Of a stretch of DNA of 19,600 nt, positions 1 through 7,494 are shown in pieces. The stretch covers positions 1 to 19,600 of the forward strand of contig JBKPCR010000419.1 in NCBI GenBank assembly GCA_046727435.1, read 5' to 3'. This stretch comes from CAVPRW01 sp046727435 [NCBI: bacterium] (GTDB lineage Bacteria > Tectomicrobia > Entotheonellia > J063). Positions within the stretch are counted from its first letter, which is position 1; every line of letters starts with the position of its first letter. A model generated the notes under the pieces. It made no database searches. It saw nothing but the letters and a program-made list of their open reading frames with translations, and was not told where the DNA came from. The position numbers and the translations under genes were made by a program.

Positions 1-143
1 GCATCCCGTAAGGTATCGAGTCGGGAGATGTCGGGAGTTTCGGGTCTCGGTAGTCGTCGTGTGGTGCCGACTGGTCGTCTGGCAATCCGGGGTGCAGTGC
101 GACATGTTTGCTTGACGCAAGTCTCACCCTGGACATGTTGGGG

Positions 144-160
144 GCCCTCCACTGGAGGGC
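144..160 (+). other. Short perfect hairpin in the khpA leader
   Basis: GCCCTCC and GGAGGGC form a 7-bp perfect stem around a 3-nt loop, about 40 nt before the khpA start. No T run follows on either strand, so it is not a standard intrinsic terminator. It could be the end of an upstream transcript or an RNA structure in the khpA leader. The rest of bases 1-202 shows no convincing reading frame, tRNA or promoter. Only short tandem TCGGGAG-type repeats are visible at about 20-48. Confidence 0.35.
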
Positions 161-202
161 AAAGAGCCAACAGCTATAACAGAGCGAGGTGACACAAAGA
201 CG

Positions 203-433
203 ATGATCGATCTGATCGAAAACATTGCCAAAGCGATTGTGGACAAGCCAGATCAGGTGCGAGTGAACGGCGTTGAGGGAGAGAACTCCATCGTCATCGA
301 ACTACGGGTAGCGAAGGAAGATATCGGCAAGGTGATCGGTAAGAACGGCCGCACGATCACTGCCATGCGTACCATTTTGAACGCCACACGTGCGCAGAAG
401 GAAAAGCGCCACGTCCTGGAGGTCTTAGAGTAG
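203..433 (+). CDS. khpA: KH-domain RNA-binding protein KhpA
   Basis: This 76-residue protein is a single KH domain, the usual size for the KhpA (YlqC) family. The diagnostic GxxG loop is visible as GKNG at residues 46-49, inside the IGKVIGKNGRTI block that contacts single-stranded RNA. Family members bind RNA broadly, often as a heterodimer with the Jag/KhpB protein, and affect translation and cell-envelope growth. That is family knowledge; no partner lies in this window. In many bacteria khpA sits between rpsP and rimM. Here the next gene is an envelope lipoprotein, and what lies upstream cannot be seen. The start is ATG 203, with a GAGGTGA ribosome-binding site 10 nt upstream. Confidence 0.93.
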   Translation: MIDLIENIAKAIVDKPDQVRVNGVEGENSIVIELRVAKEDIGKVIGKNGRTITAMRTILNATRAQKEKRHVLEVLE

Positions 434-443
434 TTCAAACAAC

Positions 444-476
444 GCATGGATCGTCATCCGCTCTAGCGATCCATGC
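444..476 (+). other. 10-bp perfect inverted repeat after khpA
   Basis: GCATGGATCG (444-453) is exactly complementary to CGATCCATGC (467-476) across a 13-nt loop, starting 10 nt after the khpA stop. The sequence after it is only weakly T-rich, so it is at most a poor intrinsic terminator. It may instead be an attenuator or a 3'-end stabilising structure. The most upstream ATG for the next gene (473) lies inside this stem, which argues against using that start. Confidence 0.5.
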
Positions 477-559
477 TGTTCGTCATCTTGGCCGCGGAGG
501 CCGGCGAGTCCCCCATGCTCTCAGGGGTGTCAAGTCGCGTAACCACCAGGGGTGAAGCG

Positions 560-2539
560 ATGGGGGTGTATGGGCTGCAGCGAGTAGGGTTTTTCGCCTG
601 CCTCCTGCTGTACTTGGGAATTGCGACGAGCTGTACCGCCCTGGGGGGGATGGGCAGCGGGCCCAGCCTAGCAAAAAGAGCCCCCGGTCAAGAAGCGGCC
701 GAAGCCCTCTTCAGTGATGCCGAGCGGGCCTACCAACAGAAAGACTATACACGTGCCCGCCGTCTCTATCAGTCCTTTCTTGCCAACTACCCGCAGTCAC
801 CTTTGGTAGAGGACGTGTCCTTTCGCCTCGGCGAAGTGCTCTATTACGAGGGGACGTTTGCGGCCGCCCAACAAACCCTTCAAGAATTCCTGGCGAAATT
901 CCCGCGATCTAGGCTCGCCCCCGATGCGGCATACCTGCGGAGTCTTAGCCTGCTGCACCTCAAGCGCTATACCGAGGCGCGTGGGGTGCTCGAAGAGGCG
1001 CAACGTACTTACCCGAATGCTCACCTACAGGCATCTTTCATCCTCACGCTCGCCAAAGTCTCCGTCGCGGAGGAGCAGTATATCCGGGCGCTCGATGAGC
1101 TGCATGGGCTCACTGCCGCGCGCCAGATTCCCGTGGTTGTGCAGCAAGAGGCCCGCGCACTGTCGATCGACATTGTTGGCTCAAAACTCACACCAGCGGA
1201 GCTTGAGACGGTCAAGAGACGCTGGCCCGGAGAGTTTCCGAGCGATTATATCCTGCTGCGCTTGGCTAGGGAGGCGTGGAATCGCCGCGCGGCCATTCAG
1301 GCTGAGGCCGCGGCAAAAGAATTCTTAGCGAAATTTCCAAATCATCCTGAGGCGCCACAAATGCAGGCGCTACTGACGAACCTTGAACAGGCCCGTACCG
1401 TCAGCGTGGATCCACACAAAATCGGGGTCATCTTGCCCTTGTCGAGCCCTCGGCGTCGAGAATGGGTCAGCGAGGTAGGTCAAAGCGCACTGCAAGGCAT
1501 CCAGGTAGCATTTGCGCGGGAGGGATTTAGCCCGCTGAAAATGGAGGTCCGTGATTCCAAGGCCAACCTGTCAACCACCGCGGCCGTCATGGAAGAACTT
1601 GCCATGGTCGAGCGGGTCATCGCGGTCGTCGGGCCTCTGTTCAACGAAACGACCGAGGTGGCGGCGAAAAAAGCCTTGGAATTTCACCTACCCCTGATCA
1701 CCCCCGGAGCTCCCTCCCTCCAGATCTCCGCCGACAATCCCTACCTGCTCCGCACGGCCCTGACCAATCGCCTTGAGGCCCGCCATCTGGCCCAATATGC
1801 GGTGGGCAATCTCGGGTTGCGACGCTTTGCCATCCTTTATCCCGATGACCCGCCAGGACGGGAGCTGGCTGAAACCTTCCAAGCACGCATAGCAGAGTTG
1901 GGGGGAGACATCATCATCCGAGAGGCTTATGCCCCCAACCAAGTCGATTTCACAACAGCCCTGCGCCAGCTTGGTGGGCAGACGGACGAGGAGCTTTCGC
2001 GTGCCAGCACTCCCATGGAACGCACCTCTGCACCCGAAAGCACGATGGAGATGAGAACGACCAGTGGCAAGTTAGCTTATGAGGCACTCTATCTGCCACG
2101 CTCCTTTGAGCGCCTGCAGTTTCTTGTGCCAGCTATGCGGCTGCTGAACATTACAGGCATGACGTTGTTGGGCGAAAGCGGCTGGAATCACCCAGAGTTA
2201 GCCAAACGGGCTGGGGCGTTCGTCGATGGGGCGGTGTTTATGGACGGCTTCTTTGCAGCTGCGTCTGACTCACAAGTGCGCGAGTTCGTGCAGCAATATC
2301 GGGCCATGTTCAACACCACTCCGGACCTCATGGCGGCCCAAAGCCATGATGCCATGCTCCTGCTGCTGCGCGTCCTAAAACAACGACCGCAGACCCGCGA
2401 AGAGGTGAGAGAGCAGCTTAGAACTGTCAAAGACTTCAGAGCCGCCACGGGGTGGATAGGCATGCTGCCCAACGGCGAAATTGATCGGCGCTTGTTTGCG
2501 TTGACGGTCCGCCGTGGCCAGATTGTCCAGTTGAATTGA
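560..2539 (+). CDS. LpoA/LppC-like lipoprotein: TPR plus periplasmic-binding domain
   Basis: The chosen ATG (560) follows AGGGGTGA and gives a lipoprotein signal: basic start, hydrophobic stretch, then IATSC with the lipidated Cys at residue 25. An in-frame ATG at 473 would put 29 odd residues first. Residues about 40-240 are TPR/tol-pal-like helical repeats (QQKDYTRARRLYQSFLANYP type). From residue 286 (HKIGVILPLS) to the end is a type-I periplasmic-binding fold, including VVGPLFNETTEVAAKK and the motif FAILYPDD. A charged low-complexity insert follows about residue 475. This is the architecture of LpoA/LppC, the outer-membrane activator of PBP1A, and the next gene, convergent, encodes PBP1A. 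Other bacteria also have branched-chain amino-acid-binding-like lipoproteins of this shape, so the activator role is inferred from architecture and location. Confidence 0.82.
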   Translation: MGVYGLQRVGFFACLLLYLGIATSCTALGGMGSGPSLAKRAPGQEAAEALFSDAERAYQQKDYTRARRLYQSFLANYPQSPLVEDVSFRLGEVLYYEGTFAAAQQTLQEFLAKFPRSRLAPDAAYLRSLSLLHLKRYTEARGVLEEAQRTYPNAHLQASFILTLAKVSVAEEQYIRALDELHGLTAARQIPVVVQQEARALSIDIVGSKLTPAELETVKRRWPGEFPSDYILLRLAREAWNRRAAIQAEAAAKEFLAKFPNHPEAPQMQALLTNLEQARTVSVDPHKIGVILPLSSPRRREWVSEVGQSALQGIQVAFAREGFSPLKMEVRDSKANLSTTAAVMEELAMVERVIAVVGPLFNETTEVAAKKALEFHLPLITPGAPSLQISADNPYLLRTALTNRLEARHLAQYAVGNLGLRRFAILYPDDPPGRELAETFQARIAELGGDIIIREAYAPNQVDFTTALRQLGGQTDEELSRASTPMERTSAPESTMEMRTTSGKLAYEALYLPRSFERLQFLVPAMRLLNITGMTLLGESGWNHPELAKRAGAFVDGAVFMDGFFAAASDSQVREFVQQYRAMFNTTPDLMAAQSHDAMLLLLRVLKQRPQTREEVREQLRTVKDFRAATGWIGMLPNGEIDRRLFALTVRRGQIVQLN

Positions 2540-2551
2540 GGGGACCGTCGC

Positions 2552-5029
2552 TCACTCGGGTGTCATGGGCGTTTCGGATTCGCGCGCTGGGCTGTATTCC
2601 CCCAAACCAAGATCACGCCAGCGCGACGCGGCCCCAGCATTGGTTTCACCGACGTGCTCGACATTTTGTGCGGCCCTCACCTGGACCGTGCGTGGGGTGC
2701 TCTCTTCCGCCAGCGCGACCTGGATGGTCGATCCCGATCCTGGGTCGTTGCTCACACCTGTCCGCGGATGGATGCGGACCAGCCGTATATGCGGTGGAGT
2801 CACGAACTCTTGCAACGGCACCTGTTCGAGGGCCTGTTGCATGAACTCGATCCAAATCGGCAGTGCCGAACGTCCCCCGGCCTCTTTGTAGCCTAGTGAC
2901 TCACGGTCGTCAATACCCACCCACACACCAGCCACCAGGGTGGGGCTGTAGCCGACGAACCAGGCATCGATGAAATCATTGGTCGTGCCAGTTTTACCCG
3001 CGACGGGCCGATTCAGCACTTTCGCACGGGTCGCTGTGCCGCGCTGCACTACTCCCTGCAGCATTGAGGTCATGACGAAGGCCTGTTGCTCGCTCATCAC
3101 CCGTTCCCCAAGGGGGACGTGTTTCTCCAGCACTTGCCCCTCAGCATCCTCCACCCATTTGATGGCCACAGGCTCATGACGGACCCCCTGGCTGGCGAAC
3201 ACATTGTAGGCAGTCGTCAGTTCGAGGGGGGTGAGGCCAGAGGCGCCGAGGCCCAACGCCAGAGTGGGGGTCATGGGATTCCGGATCCCCAGACGTTTGG
3301 CATATTCGACGACATTCTTCACCCCGACAGCCTCCAGTAGTTTGATAGCGATGATGTTTCGCGAGTGCGCTAGAGCTTCGGCGAGGGTGATCGGTCCCCA
3401 GAAATTCCCGTCATAGTTGGACGGTTTCCAGATTTTGCCATCGGCCTGTTCATGCACGATCGGTGCGTCGACCATGACACGGGCCGGCGAGATCCCCCGC
3501 TGTATCGCGGTGGCATAGATAATCGGCTTGAAGGCCGAGCCGGGTTGGCGGATCGCCTGGGTGGCACGGTTAAACTGACTGCGACCGAAGTCATACCCGC
3601 CCACCAGGGCCCGGAGATACCCAGTGTGCGGCTCAAGAGCTACCAATGCCCCTTGCACGATGGGCTCTTGGGCCAGCGCAAGCAGGGCTTTCTTACCCTG
3701 TCCCCCTGAGACCGCAAGGTCCGTCAAGATGACATCACCAACTTTCACGGCATCCCCTGGTCTGCGCAGACGCCGCTTTTCGTTGTCGGCGTCTGGGTTC
3801 GGAGGATAGGCCCAGGACATTGCTTCCAGTGGAATAATCCCCTCTCCTCCTTCCCAACGCACGTGCACTCGCCTGTCATCAACGGCCACGACCACCACTT
3901 TGACCCTGTGAGTCAAGGCAGTTAACGCCGACTGCTCCTCAAGCCAGGGAATCTGTCGGATCCTCTCCCAGTCGATCTGGTCACCCCTGGGGAGGTTGAG
4001 ATGTCCGAGCGGACCACGATAGCCTCGGCGTTGGTCGTTCCTGATCAATCCGTGGCGCAGCGACGCCTCTGCTGCTTCCTGCAGGGAAAGGTCTAATGTG
4101 GTATAGACTTTCAGTCCACCGCGGTACAGGAGGGTACTGCCATATTGCTCTTCGAGATACCGTCGCACGTGCTCAATGAAGTATGGGGCTTTGACAATCG
4201 TCTCCTGCCGTGGGCGGAGTTGGAGTACTGCCCCTTGCGCCCGCATCTCCTCTTCATCTGTAATATAACCGGTCTCGACCATCCGGCGTAGGACGTGGGC
4301 GCGCCGTTTCAGGGCACGGTCAGGCGTATTATATGGTGAATAGGCAGTAGGAGCCTTGGGCAGACCGGCCAACAGAGTCACCTCATCCAGGGTAAGGTCT
4401 CCAACACTCTTGCCAAAGTACACATTTGACGCCGCCTCAACACCGTAGGCCCCGTGACCATAGTAGGTTTGATTGAGATAGATCTCCAAGATCTCGTCTT
4501 TGCTGAGCAGACGTTCCATCCGCATGGCCAAGATGACCTCGCGGACCTTGCGTTCAACCGTTTTGCGATGCGTTAAAAAGAGCATCTTCGCGACTTGCTG
4601 CGTAATCGTACTGGCCCCCTCCACCACCTCGCCAGCCTGCATGTTTGACCAAGCGGCACGCGCGATCCCGATGATGTCGATCCCCTCATGCGAGTAGAAT
4701 CGCGCATCCTCGACCGCTAAGGTGGCCTGTTTGAGGAGGGCAGGGATCCTTTCCAACGGGATCAGCACGCGGCGTTCGACGAAAAACTGAGCGACCGGGG
4801 TTTCATCATCCGCATAGACTGACGTGATGAGGCTGGGCTGATACGATTTCAGTTGGCCGATTGCGGGTAGTGCTTCGATGAAATGTTGGTACAGGAGATA
4901 GGCACCGGTACCAGCCGCTGCCAGCAAGAACACACTGGCCAACCCCATGGCGGCCAGCAGACCTCTGAGCCAGCGACGGGTGGGTGGTTTTTTCGCTTGG
5001 GTCAGTTTGAATCCCTGTCGGGACGGCAC
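2552..5029 (-). CDS. mrcA: Penicillin-binding protein 1A (bifunctional transglycosylase/transpeptidase)
   Basis: This 825-residue class A PBP polymerises lipid II into glycan strands and crosslinks them on the periplasmic face of the inner membrane. A single N-terminal membrane anchor (about 22-48) is followed by the GT51 glycosyltransferase domain, with catalytic Glu107 in VEDARFYSHEG and the GASTITQQ motif at 138-145. An OB-like insertion (about 335-440), typical of PBP1A, comes next. The transpeptidase domain carries all three penicilloyl-serine motifs: SAFK (Ser498), SRN (556-558) and KTG (679-681). Nothing essential is missing. Translation starts at GTG 5029, with AGGAG 8 nt upstream. 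The gene ends 12 nt from the convergent LpoA-like gene, its likely functional partner. Confidence 0.97.
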   Translation of the reverse strand: MPSRQGFKLTQAKKPPTRRWLRGLLAAMGLASVFLLAAAGTGAYLLYQHFIEALPAIGQLKSYQPSLITSVYADDETPVAQFFVERRVLIPLERIPALLKQATLAVEDARFYSHEGIDIIGIARAAWSNMQAGEVVEGASTITQQVAKMLFLTHRKTVERKVREVILAMRMERLLSKDEILEIYLNQTYYGHGAYGVEAASNVYFGKSVGDLTLDEVTLLAGLPKAPTAYSPYNTPDRALKRRAHVLRRMVETGYITDEEEMRAQGAVLQLRPRQETIVKAPYFIEHVRRYLEEQYGSTLLYRGGLKVYTTLDLSLQEAAEASLRHGLIRNDQRRGYRGPLGHLNLPRGDQIDWERIRQIPWLEEQSALTALTHRVKVVVVAVDDRRVHVRWEGGEGIIPLEAMSWAYPPNPDADNEKRRLRRPGDAVKVGDVILTDLAVSGGQGKKALLALAQEPIVQGALVALEPHTGYLRALVGGYDFGRSQFNRATQAIRQPGSAFKPIIYATAIQRGISPARVMVDAPIVHEQADGKIWKPSNYDGNFWGPITLAEALAHSRNIIAIKLLEAVGVKNVVEYAKRLGIRNPMTPTLALGLGASGLTPLELTTAYNVFASQGVRHEPVAIKWVEDAEGQVLEKHVPLGERVMSEQQAFVMTSMLQGVVQRGTATRAKVLNRPVAGKTGTTNDFIDAWFVGYSPTLVAGVWVGIDDRESLGYKEAGGRSALPIWIEFMQQALEQVPLQEFVTPPHIRLVRIHPRTGVSNDPGSGSTIQVALAEESTPRTVQVRAAQNVEHVGETNAGAASRWRDLGLGEYSPARESETPMTPE

Positions 5030-5110
5030 GGTGGCATCTCCTTCGAATGCTCTTCGTCAGTGCTCAATCAGTGTCAGACTACTATTTTTTCCTTTCTCTT
5101 AAGATTTTGA

Positions 5111-5140
5111 AGTATAAGGAGCCTTTTTGCCGAATGTCAA
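5111..5140 (-). promoter_or_regulatory. Sigma70-type promoter of the PBP1A gene
   Basis: On the minus strand, TTGACA (5140-5135) and TATACT (5116-5111) are separated by 18 bp. This is a perfect -35 and a five-of-six -10. Transcription would begin near 5104, leaving a leader of about 75 nt before the GTG at 5029. It is the best promoter match found in the window. Confidence 0.75.
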
Positions 5141-5149
5141 GGAGCCTTT
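5116..5149. repeat. Two direct copies of AAGGAGCCTTT over the PBP1A promoter
   Basis: AAGGAGCCTTT occurs at 5116-5126 and again at 5139-5149, start to start 23 bp. Each copy is nearly self-complementary (AAGG..CCTT). One copy abuts the -10 and lies in the spacer; the other touches the -35 and extends upstream. Placement over a strong promoter suggests operator sites for a regulator, but no protein can be named. Confidence 0.45.
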
Positions 5150-5214
5150 CATCTCTGCGTACATGCAGCCTCGCGCCAATTGCACTGTCAGCGGCCTTCT
5201 GATTCTGCTAGAGT

Positions 5215-5246
5215 AATGACCGTGATGCTGAAGATCCTCGGTCATT
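5215..5246 (+). promoter_or_regulatory. 8-bp inverted repeat upstream of rarA
   Basis: AATGACCG (5215-5222) and CGGTCATT (5239-5246) are perfect complements separated by 16 nt, ending 26 nt before the rarA ATG. It could be an operator or a leader hairpin near the ribosome-binding site. I found no convincing -35/-10 pair for rarA next to it. Confidence 0.35.
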
Positions 5247-5272
5247 GGCGGTAGGTGCAACAGGAGGGAGTT

Positions 5273-6619
5273 ATGGAGCTTTTCGAGGAGCCTTCGCGCG
5301 AGGTGTCGCCGGCACACGCTCCCCTAGCCGAACGGATGAGACCCTCCACACTCCAGGAGTTCGTTGGACAATCGCACCTGTTCGGGGAGGGAAAACTCCT
5401 ACGACGGGCGATTGAACAGGATCGCCTGACCTCGATGATTCTGTGGGGGCCTCCTGGCACAGGGAAAACTTCCCTGGCACAGGTGATCGCCAAGCAAACC
5501 CACGCCCACTTTGTGGCGCTCAGCGCCGTCCTTGCTGGGGTGAGGGAGATTCGCGGCGTCATCGAGGAAGCCCGCTCACAGCGCCAGCGGCATAGCAAAC
5601 GTACCCTTCTGTTTATCGATGAAATCCATCGCTTTAACAAAGCTCAACAGGATGCCCTCCTGCCACATGTGGAACGGGGCGAGATCGTCTTTATCGGGGC
5701 CACCACGGAGAATCCCTCCTTCGAGGTGATTGCGCCCCTCCTATCACGGTCGCGTGTCTTTACGCTGCAGGCATTGACGCCAGGGGAACTCGGCACCATC
5801 GTCGAGCGGGCGCTGGGAGATCCGGTTCGTGGCTTGGGGATGGCGACGGTCCGGCTTGAACCAGCGGCTCGCACGTTTCTTGTCAATCTCGCCAACGGCG
5901 ATGCCCGCGTGGCATTGAACATCTTGGAGTTGGCCTACCTCACGACCGAGCCCGCAGCGGATGGCAGCCGAGCCCTGTCGCTTGCCTGCATTGAGGAGGC
6001 AGCTCAGCAACGGACGTTACGCTATGATAAAGCCGGAGAGGAACACTATAACCTGATCTCCGCCCTGCACAAGAGCATGCGCGGCAGCGATCCAGACGCC
6101 ACCCTGTATTGGTTGGGACGCATGCTCGAAGCTGGTGAGGACCCGCTCTACATCGTACGCCGAATGGTCCGCTTCGCGTCAGAAGACATCGGCAATGCCG
6201 ACCCACAAGCCCTGCTGGTCGCGGTTGCCGCCATGCAGGCGGTGCATTTCATCGGTATGCCGGAAGGCAATTTGGCACTCGCCCAGACAGCAGTCTATCT
6301 CGCCACTGCCACCAAGAGCAACGCCCTTTACACCGCCTATACGAGCGTCCAGCAGGATATTCAGACCATGCCGGCACTGCCGGTGCCGTTGCACCTCCGC
6401 AACGCACCGACCGCCCTCATGAAAGGTTTAGGGTATGGGCACGGGTATAAGTATCCCCACCATTACCCTGGTCACCATGTCGAGGAAGTCTATCTGCCCG
6501 AAAACCTCCTGGGGCGCATCTATTATGACCCGGTGAACGACGGCTACGAACGTGTGATTCGCGAACGCCTACAGCACTGGCGGCAGAGCCAGAAGGATCA
6601 TCCCCGCGAGCAAGACTGA
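5273..6619 (+). CDS. rarA: Replication-associated recombination ATPase RarA (MgsA)
   Basis: This is a clamp-loader-like AAA+ ATPase that acts at stalled or gapped replication forks with SSB and RecA. With the ATG at 5273 it has 448 residues, the family's usual length. Walker A GPPGTGKT lies at 59-66, Walker B LLFIDEIHRF has Asp116 and Glu117, and sensor 1 is the TTEN segment near 144-147. The C-terminal half, including the GLGYGHGYKYPHH segment, matches the RarA tetramerisation region. An in-frame GTG at 5255 would add six residues, but AGGAGGGAG sits just before 5273, which decides the start. The gene is transcribed away from PBP1A and meets the uracil-DNA glycosylase gene tail to tail with a 12-nt gap. 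Confidence 0.95.
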   Translation: MELFEEPSREVSPAHAPLAERMRPSTLQEFVGQSHLFGEGKLLRRAIEQDRLTSMILWGPPGTGKTSLAQVIAKQTHAHFVALSAVLAGVREIRGVIEEARSQRQRHSKRTLLFIDEIHRFNKAQQDALLPHVERGEIVFIGATTENPSFEVIAPLLSRSRVFTLQALTPGELGTIVERALGDPVRGLGMATVRLEPAARTFLVNLANGDARVALNILELAYLTTEPAADGSRALSLACIEEAAQQRTLRYDKAGEEHYNLISALHKSMRGSDPDATLYWLGRMLEAGEDPLYIVRRMVRFASEDIGNADPQALLVAVAAMQAVHFIGMPEGNLALAQTAVYLATATKSNALYTAYTSVQQDIQTMPALPVPLHLRNAPTALMKGLGYGHGYKYPHHYPGHHVEEVYLPENLLGRIYYDPVNDGYERVIRERLQHWRQSQKDHPREQD

Positions 6620-6631
6620 GATGGATGGGAC

Positions 6632-7471
6632 TCATGTAGATAGTTGGCGTAACTCGCGCTGCACCATCTGCATGTCTTCCCAGACGGCGCGCTTGCGTTC
6701 AGGGTTGCGCAAGAGGAAGGCTGGATGGAAGGTGGGCATCAGCTTGACCCCTTGGTAGGTGTGGAAGCGGCCGCGCAATTGGGAAATGGGGAGTTTCGTC
6801 TGTAGCAAGGTCTGCGCCGCGAAGGTCCCGAGTGCCACAATCAGCCGCGGTTGCACCAAGGCGATCTGACGGATGAGGTAGGGTTCACAGTGGGCGATCT
6901 CATCCGCTTCAGGGTTGCGGTTATTGGGGGGACGGCATTTGATGACGTTGGCGATGTAGACGTCCTGGCGTTTCATGCCAATCGCCTCGATAATCCGCGT
7001 CAGCAATTGCCCGGCTCGACCAACGAACGGCTCCCCTTGTAGATCCTCATCCCGCCCCGGCGCCTCCCCCGCAAACATCAGCTCAGCGTGTGGATTCCCC
7101 ACTCCGAAGACGACATGCGTTCGGCCTTGATGGAGCCGGCACGCGGTGCATTGCTTCGCCACTGCTTCAAGCTCTGGTAAAGAGAGTCTCGAAAGGGGGG
7201 CCAACGGTGGCTCTAAGGGTAGATGTATCTCTTGAACATCTGGAGATGAAGCCGATGGAACCGTTGGGTGATCCGTGCCTCTTGGAGCCGGGGATGGCTG
7301 CGGTCGATGGAGAGCTGGCGCAACCTTGGGATCTGGAGAGCTGGGTTCAGGGGGCTTATCAGCAGGGATATGCTGCACCCCCCATACACGTAATGCCTCG
7401 ACATACGCCCGCAAATCGTTTGTGAGCATGCGCAATTCATCGCGTGATGAGGGGAAATAGGCCATGTGCAT
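6632..7471 (-). CDS. udg: Family 4 uracil-DNA glycosylase (4Fe-4S)
   Basis: It removes uracil arising from cytosine deamination or misincorporation, starting base-excision repair. Four cysteines in the family 4 spacing (Cys108, Cys111, Cys179, Cys195) would hold the 4Fe-4S cluster. The active-site block [20 protein letters not shown] begins at residue 135, and the HPAFLL motif is at 249-254. The first 95 or so residues form a Pro/Ser-rich extension absent from short homologues but seen in many bacterial members annotated as phage SPO1 DNA polymerase-related. A G-rich ribosome-binding site precedes two close ATGs (7471 and 7465), and either may be used. It is last in the yicC-gmk-coaBC operon, 23 nt after coaBC. 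Confidence 0.93.
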   Translation of the reverse strand: MHMAYFPSSRDELRMLTNDLRAYVEALRVWGVQHIPADKPPEPSSPDPKVAPALHRPQPSPAPRGTDHPTVPSASSPDVQEIHLPLEPPLAPLSRLSLPELEAVAKQCTACRLHQGRTHVVFGVGNPHAELMFAGEAPGRDEDLQGEPFVGRAGQLLTRIIEAIGMKRQDVYIANVIKCRPPNNRNPEADEIAHCEPYLIRQIALVQPRLIVALGTFAAQTLLQTKLPISQLRGRFHTYQGVKLMPTFHPAFLLRNPERKRAVWEDMQMVQRELRQLST

Positions 7472-7494
7472 GTCCCCCCCTTACGGGAGTAATG

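Noticed and set aside
1-202. tRNA or coding remnant at the window start
   Set aside because: No cloverleaf, no frame with protein-like composition, and no ribosome-binding site apart from that of khpA.
473-559. Upstream start at ATG 473 for the LpoA-like protein
   Set aside because: It lies inside the 10-bp inverted repeat, has no ribosome-binding site, and places 29 non-signal residues before a good lipoprotein signal that begins at 560.
2536-3809. Plus-strand open frames across the PBP1A gene
   Set aside because: The minus strand encodes a complete PBP1A with every catalytic motif, so the opposite frames are antisense shadows.
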